From NCBI GenBank assembly GCA_028283825.1, contig JAPWJW010000003.1, forward strand, positions 310,001 to 374,000: a DNA stretch of 64,000 nucleotides, written 5' to 3'. Below are positions 34,848 to 44,514 of the stretch, in pieces; the stretch's first letter is position 1; each line of letters begins with the position of its first letter. The notes below the pieces were generated by a model, which saw nothing but the letters and a program-made list of their open reading frames with translations, searched no databases and was not told where the DNA came from. Both the position numbers and the translations under genes were made by a program. The DNA is from Azospirillaceae bacterium. GTDB lineage: Bacteria; Pseudomonadota; Alphaproteobacteria; Azospirillales; Azospirillaceae.

Positions 34848-35336
34848 TTAAAGAAACCGTCGCATATGGACCGCGTCATCACCGTAGGACGACACGTCGA
34901 TTTGTTCATCCCCCACGGGGGTGAAGCCCCGCCGGGCCCAGAACGCCTGCGAATTGTTGACCGACAGCAGCCGCATCTCGACGAACCCGGCATCGCGCGC
35001 GTGGCCGGCCAGCCGTTCCACCACTGCTTCGGCATAGCCCCGGCCCCGATGGTCGGCGGCGATGGCGATGTCGTGGACGTAATAGATGTCCGCCCCGGCA
35101 GGCAGTCCGCCCAAGGGGGTGTTCAGCTTTGGCACCCGCCCGCGCACATAGGGGTGGCTGAAGGCATAGCCCCCGATGGCCTCCGCCGAGGTTCCGTCCA
35201 GCACCAGGCAGCCGGCGGGATAGGCGGCCAGCTTGTCGGCCAGCACGTCCAGCGCCTCAAAGAAATCGACATGGATGGCGCAGGCCAGGGGGAACAGGGG
35301 GGCCAGATCGGCCGCCGTCATGGGGCGCCAGGACAT
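34848..35336 (-). CDS. GNAT-family N-acetyltransferase
   Basis: A 162-aa acetyl-CoA-dependent acetyltransferase. The acetyl-CoA loop is IAADHRGRGYAEAVVERL (R-G-x-G-Y), preceded by the beta-bulge strand YVHDIAIA and followed by LSVNNSQAFWARRGFTPVG, the standard C-terminal GNAT motif. The start at ATG 35336 gives MSWRPMTAADLAPLF, a typical opening; the open frame extends 80 codons further but overlaps the promoter region of the antiporter gene. The substrate is unknown; a polyamine acetyltransferase role is possible from the neighbourhood but not shown. Confidence 0.85.
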   Translation of the reverse strand: MSWRPMTAADLAPLFPLACAIHVDFFEALDVLADKLAAYPAGCLVLDGTSAEAIGGYAFSHPYVRGRVPKLNTPLGGLPAGADIYYVHDIAIAADHRGRGYAEAVVERLAGHARDAGFVEMRLLSVNNSQAFWARRGFTPVGDEQIDVSSYGDDAVHMRRFL

Positions 35337-35506
35337 CGAAGAGACCTTGTCTGAAAACGGACGGCCGTATGGATGGCATTCCCCGCCGTCAAACTCAATC
35401 GATAGGGGCAGGTCCGGCCGCCTTGCCCCGGCCCTCGCATCCTTGTTAGGGTCGCCCCCAAGCCGTTCGGGCGGCAACTTTTTCGCGCAAAATTCGGGGG
35501 TCCCCT

Positions 35507-37327
35507 GTGACCGACACATCCGGCGTCGACCTGGTGCAGATCGTGGCCGTGCTGGGGGCCGGCGTGGTGGCCGCACCCGTGTTCACGCGGCTGGGCTTCG
35601 GGTCCATCCTGGGTTACCTGGCCGCCGGTCTGGCCATCGGGCCCTATGGGTTCCGCGTGCTGTCCGATCCCGCCGCCGTGCTGCACTTCGCCGAACTGGG
35701 CGTGGTGATGTTCCTGTTCCTGATCGGGCTGGAGATGCGGCCGGCCAAGCTGTGGGCGCTCCGCCGGCAGATCTTCGGCCTGGGCATGGCGCAGGCGGCG
35801 GTGTGCGGTGCCTTGATGATCATCGCCGGCGTGCTTGCGGGCTTCCCGCCGGCGGTGGCCTTCGTCGCTGCCATGGGCTTCGCCCAGTCCTCCACCGCCG
35901 CCATCATCCAGACGCTGGAGGAGAAGGGGGAGATGACCACCCCCTTCGGCCAGCGCGCCATGTCCATCTTGCTGCTGGAGGATTTGTCGGTCGTCCCCTT
36001 GCTGGCCTGCGTCGCCCTGCTGGCACCGGCGGCCAGCCATCATGATCTGCGCGGCAGCTGGATGGGGGTGGTGGTGGCCGCCGCCGCCGTGGCCGCCGTG
36101 GTGGCGGCCGGCCGTTGGGTGCTGAACCCGCTGTTCGGCCTGCTGGCCGGTTCCAAGGTGCGGGAGGTGATGACGGCCGCCGCCCTGGCCGTGGTGCTGG
36201 GCACGGCCCTGCTGATGGAAAGTTCCGGCCTGTCCATGGCCATGGGCGCCTTCCTCGCGGGCGTGCTGCTGTCGGGCTCGGGCTTCCGCCATCAGCTGGA
36301 GGCGGATATCGAGCCGTTCCGCGGCCTGCTGCTGGGGCTGTTCTTCATGGCGGTGGGCATGTCGCTGGACCTGGGCGTCGTGGCGGCCGAATGGCGCCTG
36401 GTGCTGCTGGTGCTGCTGGCCTGCGTGGTGACCAAGGGGGCCGGCATCTATGCCGTGGCCCGGCTGTCCGGCGCCGATTGCCGCGAGGCCATCCAGCGCA
36501 CCACCCTGTTCGCCCAAGGCGGCGAGTTCGCCTTCGTGCTGTATGCCGCCGGCACGGCGGCCGGGGTGCTGGACGGCCAGATCAATGCCGTCATGACCGC
36601 CACCGTCATCCTGTCCATGGTGCTGACGCCCATGACGGTGCGCCTGGTGTGGTCGGTCCTGCCGGCCCCGGCGCCGGACACCGACGGGCTGGCCCGCCCC
36701 GACGGCCTGCATGGTGCGGTACTGGTCATCGGTTTCGGCCGCTTTGGCCAGGTGGTCAGCCAGACGCTGCTGGCGCGCGGCCTGGACGTCACCATCATCG
36801 ACACGGATGTGGAGATGATCCAGGCGGCCGGCAATTTCGGCTTCCAGATCTATTACGGCGACGGCACCAACCTGGACGTGCTGCACGCGTCGGGTGCCGG
36901 CAACGCGCGGGCGGTGGCCGTGTGCGTGGACGACAAGGACACCGCCAACAAGATCGTGGACCTGGTGCAGTCCAGCTTCCCCCACGCCGGCCTGCTGGTG
37001 CGCGCCTACGACCGCCGCCACACCCTGCACCTGATCGCCGCCGGCGTGGACCTGCAGGTGCGTGAGACCTGGGAATCGGCGCTGGCCTTTGGCCAAAGCG
37101 CCCTGGAGTTTCTGGGACTGTCGGCGGAAGAAGCCGCCGAGACGGCGGAGGAGGTCCGCCGCCGCGACCAGGAACGCCTGGCGCTGGAACAGGCCAGCGG
37201 CCGCCTGATCGGCCTGAAGCAGTTCCTGCCGACGGAGCCCAAGCCCACCCCGCTGTTCCAGGCTGGCAAGGCGCGGCCGTTGACACCGGAAACACGCGAG
37301 ATCGCGGAGCAGGGCGCCAACAGCTGA
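35507..37327 (+). CDS. KefB/KefC-like monovalent cation:proton antiporter (CPA2)
   Basis: A 606-aa transporter. About twelve membrane segments fill residues 10-390; the conserved core GFAQSSTAAIIQTLEE and VGMSLDLG are typical of the KefC branch. A cytosolic TrkA-N/RCK domain follows (VIGFGRFGQVVSQTLLARG near residue 410), which binds nucleotides and gates the channel. K+ or Na+ efflux with proton uptake is the expected role; glutathione gating as in E. coli KefC is not established. The start codon is GTG at 35507 with a G-rich ribosome site. The gene is divergent from the acetyltransferase and ends 138 bases before potF. Confidence 0.9.
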   Translation: MTDTSGVDLVQIVAVLGAGVVAAPVFTRLGFGSILGYLAAGLAIGPYGFRVLSDPAAVLHFAELGVVMFLFLIGLEMRPAKLWALRRQIFGLGMAQAAVCGALMIIAGVLAGFPPAVAFVAAMGFAQSSTAAIIQTLEEKGEMTTPFGQRAMSILLLEDLSVVPLLACVALLAPAASHHDLRGSWMGVVVAAAAVAAVVAAGRWVLNPLFGLLAGSKVREVMTAAALAVVLGTALLMESSGLSMAMGAFLAGVLLSGSGFRHQLEADIEPFRGLLLGLFFMAVGMSLDLGVVAAEWRLVLLVLLACVVTKGAGIYAVARLSGADCREAIQRTTLFAQGGEFAFVLYAAGTAAGVLDGQINAVMTATVILSMVLTPMTVRLVWSVLPAPAPDTDGLARPDGLHGAVLVIGFGRFGQVVSQTLLARGLDVTIIDTDVEMIQAAGNFGFQIYYGDGTNLDVLHASGAGNARAVAVCVDDKDTANKIVDLVQSSFPHAGLLVRAYDRRHTLHLIAAGVDLQVRETWESALAFGQSALEFLGLSAEEAAETAEEVRRRDQERLALEQASGRLIGLKQFLPTEPKPTPLFQAGKARPLTPETREIAEQGANS

Positions 37328-37465
37328 GACCCAGGCGGTACAGTGCAGGTTTTCTCAAAACGTAGTTAAGTGTTCAGTCTGGCGATGCTTGACAGGGCCC
37401 CGCGCATGGGGTGCAAATGCGCCTGAACGGGGCTGCGGGCCCGGGTTTCCAAAACGGGGAAGTGG

Positions 37466-38560
37466 ATGAAAAAGAAGCTGGTGCCGCTGCTGGCGGGCTT
37501 GGTCGCGGCTGTGGGGGTCGCGGGTGCCGGGATCGCCTGGGCGCAGTCCAAGAAGGTCAACGTCTACAACTGGTCCGACTATATCGGGCCGACCACGCTG
37601 GCCGACTTCACCAAGGCCACCGGCATCCAGACCAAGTACGACGTCTACACCGACCTGGAAACGCTGGAGGCCAAGCTGCTGACCGGCAACTCCGGCTACG
37701 ACGTGGTGGTGCCCTCGGCCCAGCCGACCTTGCGCAAGTTCATCCAGGCCAAGGCCGTCCAGAAGCTGGACAAGTCCAAGATCCCCAACCTGAAAAACCT
37801 GGACCCCACCCTGATGGCCCGGCTGGCCGAGGTCGATCCCGGCAACGACTATGGCGTCATCTACGAATGGGGCACTGTCGGCATCGGCTATAACGTCGAT
37901 AAGGTCAAGGCGGCCCTGGGCACCGACAAGATCGACAGCTGGAAGGTGGTGTTCGATCCGGAAAGCGCCAAGAAGCTGGCCAGTTGCGGCATCGTCATCC
38001 TGGATAGCCCGGCCGACGTCCTGCCTTCCGTCCTGAACTATCTGGGCCTGCCGCCCAGCAGCGAGAAGTCCGAGGACGTGAAGAAGGCGGGTGAGCTGAT
38101 GGCCGCCATCCGCCCCTATATCAAGACCTTCGTCCCCTCCGTCATCGATCCGCTGGCCAGCGGCGACGCCTGTGTGGCCATCGGTTATTCCGGTGACGTG
38201 CTGCAGGCCCAGGGCCGGTCCGGCGGCAAGGCGAAGATCGACTATGCCATCCCGAAGGAAGGCGCCCAGCTGTGGTTCGACACCATGGCCATCCCGGCGG
38301 GTGCGCCCGACGTGGCGGAGGCGCACGCCTACATCAACTATATGCTTGAACCCAAGGTGATGGCGGACATCAGCAACACCGTGTCCTACGCCAACGCGGT
38401 GCCCGCCGCCCTGCCCATGGTGAAGGCCGAAATCCGCAATGATCCGCGCATCTACCCGCCCAAGGAAGTGATGGAAAAGCTGTTCACCATCAAGCAGCTG
38501 GCCCAGCGGGCGGAACAGGAGCGCAACCGCACCTGGACGCGCATCAAGACCGGCCGCTGA
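37466..38560 (+). CDS. potF: Putrescine/spermidine ABC transporter substrate-binding protein
   Basis: Periplasmic polyamine receptor of 364 aa. The Sec signal peptide (MKKKLVPLLAGLVAAVG, cleavage after AWA at about residue 26) is followed by the standard start of PotD/PotF proteins, VNVYNWSDYIGPTTLADFTKATG. Other family segments are YDVVVPSAQPT, YEWGTVGIGYNVDKV and SGDACVAIGYSGDVLQA; the conserved Trp and Asp residues that clamp the diamine are present. First gene of the potFGHI set. A terminator immediately downstream would favour higher output of the binding protein than of the membrane parts. Confidence 0.95.
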   Translation: MKKKLVPLLAGLVAAVGVAGAGIAWAQSKKVNVYNWSDYIGPTTLADFTKATGIQTKYDVYTDLETLEAKLLTGNSGYDVVVPSAQPTLRKFIQAKAVQKLDKSKIPNLKNLDPTLMARLAEVDPGNDYGVIYEWGTVGIGYNVDKVKAALGTDKIDSWKVVFDPESAKKLASCGIVILDSPADVLPSVLNYLGLPPSSEKSEDVKKAGELMAAIRPYIKTFVPSVIDPLASGDACVAIGYSGDVLQAQGRSGGKAKIDYAIPKEGAQLWFDTMAIPAGAPDVAEAHAYINYMLEPKVMADISNTVSYANAVPAALPMVKAEIRNDPRIYPPKEVMEKLFTIKQLAQRAEQERNRTWTRIKTGR

Positions 38561-38584
38561 CGCCGGTTCGCACGTGAGGGACCA

Positions 38585-38616
38585 GGGGCGCCGCCGATCC
38601 GGGGGCGCCCCTTTTT
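38585..38616 (+). terminator. Rho-independent terminator between potF and potG
   Basis: GGGGCGCC and GGCGCCCC pair around an 11-base loop and are followed by TTTTT (38612-38616). It lies 25 bases after the potF stop, where a partial terminator would raise the binding-protein to transporter ratio. Confidence 0.8.
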
Positions 38617-38795
38617 CATGGGATTTCGCGACTGCGAAAAATTGCGCGGCCCACAGCCGCAGACCCCATACTTCCGGTGGACAGCGGGGGCGCGCCCTGG
38701 CATTCAGCAAGTTCGGAACGCCAGCAGGGGGCGGAAAAAGGCTTGTGCGTGGCGAGCGACGGGAAAATTCGGTCAGATTAGGAAAAGCCGAGGTG

Positions 38796-38812
38796 AGATA
38801 GCGGCGCTATCT
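38796..38812. promoter_or_regulatory. Palindromic operator candidate upstream of potG
   Basis: AGATAGCGGCGCTATCT is a perfect inverted repeat of two 8-base arms around a single G. It lies 157 bases before the potG start and would suit a dimeric repressor. No regulator gene is adjacent. Confidence 0.4.
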
Positions 38813-38968
38813 GACGAGGGTTTGACGCGAGATGAACGAAAGTTTCCCGAGCGCAGCAGCACAATGATTTTTCCGCACCCTGCCAATCCGGGCAAGCGGT
38901 TCCCCAACGGAAACGCCCATCGGACGTCCGCCATCGGGCCCACTTCCAGCATCGTGATCCGCCGCCTC

Positions 38969-40159
<1,191 letters not shown>

Positions 40160-40175
40160 GGGAAGGGGACCCGCC

Positions 40176-41174
40176 TTGGCCGCGCATCTGCCCGCCCGCC
40201 CGCCGTCGAAAGCCGCCAGTGCCGCATCCTTGCCGGCGCCGGTATCCCGGCCTTTGAAGGGCCGTGTCCTGGCCGTCACCCGGCGTTTGGGCCTGACCGG
40301 CCGGGGGGGCGTCATCCTGGGGCCCTACGCCTGGCTGTTGCTGTTCTTTTTCGTCCCCTTCCTGATCGTGCTGAAGATCAGCGTGGCGGAGCCGGCGGTG
40401 GGCATCCCGCCCTTCACCAACCTGATGGAGTGGGTGGACGGCGGCCTGGACCTGCACGTCCGCTTCAGCGGCTTCCAGTCCCTGTTCGAAGACAACCTGT
40501 ACATCCTGGCTTATCTGAACTCGCTGAAGATCGCCTTCATCTCCACCCTGTGCTGCCTGGCGCTGGGTTACCCCATGGCCTACGCCATCGCCACGGCGCC
40601 GGAGAAGCGGCGCGGGCCGCTGCTGATGCTGGTGATCCTGCCGTTCTGGACCAGCTTCCTGATCCGCGTCTATGCGTGGATGAGCATCCTGAAGGATGAG
40701 GGGCTGCTGAATAACCTGTTGATGAGCCTGGGGCTTATCCACGAGCCGCTGAAGATCCTGTACACCGACACGGCGGTCTACATCGGCATCACCTATTCCT
40801 ACCTGCCCTTCATGATCCTGCCGCTGTACGCCACGCTGGAAAAGATGGATCTCACGCTGCTGGAGGCGGCGGCCGATCTGGGCGCCCGCCCCTGGAAATC
40901 GTTCCTGACCATCACCCTGCCGCTGTCGCTGCCCGGCATCGTGGCGGGGTCGCTGCTGGTGTTCATCCCGGCGGTGGGGGAGTTCGTCATCCCGTCGCTG
41001 CTGGGCGGGTCGGACACGCTGATGATCGGGCGTGAGCTGTGGAACCTGTTCTTCAACAGCCGTGACTGGCCGTCGGCCTCGGCCGTGGCCATCGCCCTGC
41101 TGGCCTTCCTGGTGGGTCCGATCATGGTGTTCCAGCACTTCCAGGGCCGCGACCAGGACAAGGGGGCCGCGTGA
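40176..41174 (+). CDS. potH: Putrescine ABC transporter permease, PotH-type
   Basis: A 332-aa inner-membrane permease. After an unusually long, basic, Ala/Pro-rich cytoplasmic N-terminus (about 50 residues) come six transmembrane helices. The coupling-helix EAA motif reads LLEAAADLGARPWKSFLTITLPLSLPGI, the site of contact with the ATPase. Family segments such as GEFVIPSLLGGSDTLMIG are present. The stop (TGA 41172-41174) touches the ATG of the next permease gene. Confidence 0.94.
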   Translation: MAAHLPARPPSKAASAASLPAPVSRPLKGRVLAVTRRLGLTGRGGVILGPYAWLLLFFFVPFLIVLKISVAEPAVGIPPFTNLMEWVDGGLDLHVRFSGFQSLFEDNLYILAYLNSLKIAFISTLCCLALGYPMAYAIATAPEKRRGPLLMLVILPFWTSFLIRVYAWMSILKDEGLLNNLLMSLGLIHEPLKILYTDTAVYIGITYSYLPFMILPLYATLEKMDLTLLEAAADLGARPWKSFLTITLPLSLPGIVAGSLLVFIPAVGEFVIPSLLGGSDTLMIGRELWNLFFNSRDWPSASAVAIALLAFLVGPIMVFQHFQGRDQDKGAA

Positions 41175-42004
41175 TGAGAAAGTCGCGCCTGCCGATGGTG
41201 CTGCTGGGCCTGGGCCTGGCGTTCCTGTACCTGCCCATCCTGTTGCTGGTGGCCTATTCCTTCAACGACAACCGGTCGCTGACCGTTTGGACCGGCTTCT
41301 CCCTGCGCTGGTACCATGAGCTGATCGAGGACGGTCAGATGCTGGGGGCGGCGTGGCTGTCGCTGCGCATCGCCTTCGCCACCGCCTGTGGTGCCGTCGT
41401 GCTGGGCACCCTGGCCGGCATGATGCTGGCCCGCTTCGGCGCCTTCCGCGGCCGGGCGCTGTTCGCCGGCATGATCTCCGCCCCGCTGGTGATGCCGGAA
41501 GTCATCCTGGGTCTGGCGCTGTTGCTGCTGTTCGTCAGCCTGGAACAGCTGGTCGGTTGGCCGGCGGGCCGGGGTGTGTTGACCATCATCCTGGCGCACA
41601 TCACCTTCACCATGTCCTTCGTGGCGGTGGTGATCCAGTCGCGCCTGGTCAGCATGGACATCTCCCTGGAAGAGGCGGCGATGGATTTGGGCGCGCGGCC
41701 GGCCAAGGTGTTCTTCGTCATCACCCTGCCCATCATCGCCCCCGCCATCGTGTCCGGCTGGCTGCTGGCCTTCACCCTGTCGCTGGACGATCTGGTGATC
41801 ACCAGTTTCGTCTCCGGCCCCGGGTCCACCACCCTGCCGATGATCGTCTTCTCCTCCATCCGCCTGGGCCTGAAGCCGGAGATCAACGCGCTGGCCACCA
41901 TCGTGGTGGCGGTGGTCGCCAGCGGCATCGGCCTGGCCGGCTTCCTGGAGGCCCGCCGCGCCCGTATCCGCGAGCAGGAGGAAAGCCAGGCGGGCAAGGT
42001 CTGA
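41174..42004 (+). CDS. potI: Putrescine ABC transporter permease, PotI-type
   Basis: A 276-aa second permease, which forms a heterodimer with the PotH-type subunit. Six transmembrane helices; FNDNRSLTVWTGFSLRWYHEL is the usual first periplasmic loop; EAA motif LEEAAMDLGARPAKVFFVITLPI; SLDDLVITSFVSGPGSTTLP is typical of PotC/PotI. The ATG at 41174 shares its A with the previous stop and has AGGGGG 8 bases upstream; the GTG at 41171 is an alternative. The C-terminal tail is rich in Arg and Glu. Confidence 0.94.
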   Translation: MRKSRLPMVLLGLGLAFLYLPILLLVAYSFNDNRSLTVWTGFSLRWYHELIEDGQMLGAAWLSLRIAFATACGAVVLGTLAGMMLARFGAFRGRALFAGMISAPLVMPEVILGLALLLLFVSLEQLVGWPAGRGVLTIILAHITFTMSFVAVVIQSRLVSMDISLEEAAMDLGARPAKVFFVITLPIIAPAIVSGWLLAFTLSLDDLVITSFVSGPGSTTLPMIVFSSIRLGLKPEINALATIVVAVVASGIGLAGFLEARRARIREQEESQAGKV

Positions 42005-42110
42005 CCGTTAGCCGAAGCGCTGATTGCCAGGCTGTAACCTGCACTGGAATACTCTTCATTCCCAAGACAAGGCCGTCCCAGCGTGGGGCGCCCCAGGAAG
42101 GGCCATTGCC

Positions 42111-43139
42111 ATGACCTTCACCCCCGGTTCCCCCGCCGCCGCCGGCTTTGTCATGCCCGGCGAATGGCACGTGCACGACCGCTGCTGGATGGCCTGGCCC
42201 AACCGGGAAGAGACCTTCCCCAACGGGCTGGACGCCGCCCGCCGGGCCTATGCCGACGTGGCCAAGGCCATCGCGGAGTTTGAGCCGGTAACCATCGTCG
42301 CCCCGCCGGGCGAGGTGGCCACTGCCTCGCTGATGTGCGCCGGTGCAGCCGTCAGTGTCATCCCGGTGGAGCTGTCGGACAGCTGGATTCGCGACAACGG
42401 TCCCAGCTTCGTCATCGACGGCAAGGGCGGTATCGGCGGCGTGGACTGGGGCTTCAACGCCTGGGGCCGCAATTACGACGACTTCGCCGCCGACACCCAG
42501 GTGGCGGCCACGGTGCTGCAGGGGCTGGACATCCCCCGCTTCCAGGCGCCCCTGGTGATGGAGGGCGGGTCCTTCCACGTGGACGGCGAAGGCACCCTGA
42601 TCACCACCGAGGAATGCCTGCTGAACCCCAACCGCAATCCCGGCCTGGCGCGGGGCGAGATCGAGGGGCATCTGCGCGATTTCCTGGGCGTGCGCGGTAT
42701 CGTCTGGCTGGGCCAGGGCTATGAGCAGGACGAGACCGACGGCCATATCGATGAGATCGCCTGCTTCATCCGGCCGGGCCTGGTGCTGGCCATGGTCACG
42801 GACGACCCCGCCGATCCCAACTTCGCCACCTTCCAGGACAATATCGAGCGCCTGTCCATGGCCACCGACGCCAGGGGGCGGGAACTGGACATCGTGACCC
42901 TGCGCACCCCGGCCCGCCAGGAACAGGCGGGCGTGCGCCTGACCCTGTCCTACACCAACTTCTACCTGGCCAACGGCGGCGTGGTCCTGCCGGCGTTCGA
43001 GGACCCCATGGATGCAGAGGCCGCCAAGCTGTTCAGCCGCCTCTACCCCGACCGCAAGATCGTGCAGGTGCCGGCGCTGGACATCGTGCGTGGCGGCGGC
43101 GGCATCCACTGCATCACCCAGCAGCAGCCCAGGCGCTGA
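42111..43139 (+). CDS. aguA: Agmatine deiminase
   Basis: A 342-aa guanidino-group-modifying enzyme (EC 3.5.3.12) that turns agmatine into N-carbamoylputrescine. Motifs: HDRCWMAWPNREETF near the N-terminus, DSWIRDNGPSFVID, WGFNAWGRNYDD, the Glu/His pair in MEGGSFHVDGEGT and DGHIDEIACF, and the catalytic Cys in GGGGIHCITQQ at the end. The start at ATG 42111 has the ribosome site GGAAGGG. It follows potI after 106 bases and may be cotranscribed. The next enzyme, N-carbamoylputrescine amidase (aguB), is not in the window. Confidence 0.95.
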   Translation: MTFTPGSPAAAGFVMPGEWHVHDRCWMAWPNREETFPNGLDAARRAYADVAKAIAEFEPVTIVAPPGEVATASLMCAGAAVSVIPVELSDSWIRDNGPSFVIDGKGGIGGVDWGFNAWGRNYDDFAADTQVAATVLQGLDIPRFQAPLVMEGGSFHVDGEGTLITTEECLLNPNRNPGLARGEIEGHLRDFLGVRGIVWLGQGYEQDETDGHIDEIACFIRPGLVLAMVTDDPADPNFATFQDNIERLSMATDARGRELDIVTLRTPARQEQAGVRLTLSYTNFYLANGGVVLPAFEDPMDAEAAKLFSRLYPDRKIVQVPALDIVRGGGGIHCITQQQPRR

Positions 43140-43574
43140 TATTCGCTGATATTTTCGGGGCTTTTCTCGGGTTTTCGCCGCAGACGTCAGCCTTTTCTAT
43201 TCCTGTTGATTCCGATTGGCCGACGGGCGCCACCCGCCACGGACGGGGGCTGCTGCCCCATCATCGTCGTTCGCCCGCCGATCGGTTGTCGCCCCGGGCG
43301 CGCCCATCCTGCGGTGTGCCCGGGACAGGCGCGCGCGTCGCGAGACGCCCCTTCCTGGCGCTTGGAATGGTTCCTGCCGCCCCAAATCACACAACCTTTA
43401 GGTTTTGTTGCCGTGTGCGTGCTCGTGTGCGCCGGGCGAAATTATAACCAATAGAGATTGTAACAAATAGGAAATACAACCAAAGCTTTACATTTGGCGG
43501 TGTCAGGCATATCGTTTGTTGCTCGTTAAAGGTGTGTTTCTTAGAATTTAAAACCCCTTGAAGGAGCAATAAAA
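43140..43574. other. Intergenic region before the inclusion-body protein
   Basis: The 435 bases have two parts. The left (43140-43380) is GC-rich with no supported gene; short frames on both strands have no recognisable content. The right (43430-43574) is strongly AT-rich, unlike flanking DNA, and holds the predicted promoter of the next gene and the ribosome site GAAGGAG. Confidence 0.6.
43487..43515 (+). promoter_or_regulatory. Predicted promoter of the PixA/AidA-like gene
   Basis: TTTACA (43487-43492) and TATCGT (43510-43515) are separated by exactly 17 bases. Transcription would start about 55 bases before the ATG. An imperfect inverted repeat (TTATAACC ... GATTGTAA) lies just upstream near 43442-43462 and could bind a regulator. 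Confidence 0.5.
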
Positions 43575-44150
43575 ATGTCAACTCTCGCTCACGTTGGTAA
43601 GCTTGTATATGTCCAGACCGTGTTCGACACGGCGACGCTGGTGAGCAACTATGGGCACAGCACGGACTGCAGCACCCCGACCGGGCTGCCGCATCCGAAC
43701 AGCGATCCGAATTTCAAGACCTGGGTCTACATGCTGACCAACTGGAACGATCAGCTTTCCGGCCAGGCCACCGGCAACCTGAACATTCAGGCCACCGTCA
43801 ACGACCTGGTGAACTGGCGGTCGACGTCGCTGTCGTCCAACACCGGCGACGCCGCCGTGATCTACAAGATCACCACAAGCACCGGTGGTGTGATCACACC
43901 GCCGATGATGATTATCAGCAATCCGTCGGAGCCCTTTCCACCGGCCAGCATGACCGGCGCGACCAGCTGGCCGTGCCCTTGCAATACGGAGGAAGATACC
44001 GTCGTCGATTTTTACTGGCAGTCCACCGTGCTTAAAGCCGGCAGCACCGCCTATCAAGTCTATTTCTTCATTGATACCGAGGATGCTACCGGCAAAAAGG
44101 TGCGTTATTTCTACTGGTGGGATCCCACCATCACCGTGCAACAGTCCTGA
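43575..44150 (+). CDS. Inclusion body family protein (PixA/AidA-like)
   Basis: A 191-aa protein without signal peptide or membrane segment. Segments YVYMLTNWNDQLSGQATGNLNIQ (split between residues 52-75), NDLVNWRSTSLS, AVIYKI, a Pro-rich loop, DFYWQSTVLKAGSTAYQVYFFI and YFYWWDPTITV match the beta-sandwich pattern of PixA (a Xenorhabdus crystalline inclusion protein) and AidA (a quorum-sensing-induced protein of Burkholderia and Ralstonia). Compared with that family the central loop contains an extra Cys-rich piece (SWPCPCNTEED). The role is poorly known. An excellent ribosome site (GAAGGAG) and an AT-rich promoter suggest strong, regulated expression. Likely horizontally acquired. Confidence 0.85.
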   Translation: MSTLAHVGKLVYVQTVFDTATLVSNYGHSTDCSTPTGLPHPNSDPNFKTWVYMLTNWNDQLSGQATGNLNIQATVNDLVNWRSTSLSSNTGDAAVIYKITTSTGGVITPPMMIISNPSEPFPPASMTGATSWPCPCNTEEDTVVDFYWQSTVLKAGSTAYQVYFFIDTEDATGKKVRYFYWWDPTITVQQS

Positions 44151-44514
44151 TCGATAACGTTTGCCCCTGGGCCGGCTCCGTCACGGGGGCGGTCCGGGGG
44201 CCGTATTGTCCAGCGCGACCTGGTGCCGCATTCGACGGCCGGCCGCATGGGTCGTGGCCCGTACCGTCCAGCGTGATTGTCCGAAGGCTGCTTGCGCTAC
44301 CGGCGCAGGCGGCGTTCGTTGACAATGGGGTAATTCGCTCTCGCCGGTCCCCGCATTCATGATTTGCGCGCATCATCACATGCGCCATTCGCTGTCTAAT
44401 CCGACCATGCACGGAACGATAGTCTGAAAGACCTGCCCATCGCGGCGCCGGTGACGGCGCGCCGTGGCGGACGGGCGCATTCATGAATGACCGACCAGCA
44501 TAAGGAAGCCACCC
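44151..44514. other. Intergenic region upstream of the alcohol dehydrogenase gene
   Basis: No gene is supported in these 364 bases. A TTGACA hexamer occurs near 44320 without a convincing -10 element. A perfect 12-base palindrome CATTCATGAATG (44478-44489) lies 26 bases before the start codon and may be an operator. Confidence 0.5.

Larger units (their letters stand above)
38561..38968. other. potF-potG intergenic region
   Basis: These 408 bases hold a terminator just after potF (38585-38616) and a 17-base palindrome (38796-38812). The potG frame is open from 38618, but the first part has no ABC-protein character, and ATG 38969 is taken as the start. No gene or repeat copy was seen. Confidence 0.6.

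Noticed and set aside
43206-43454. Short frames on both strands in the GC-rich half of the gap before the inclusion-body protein
   Set aside because: All are Arg/Pro/Gly-rich, mutually overlapping, and lack ribosome sites.
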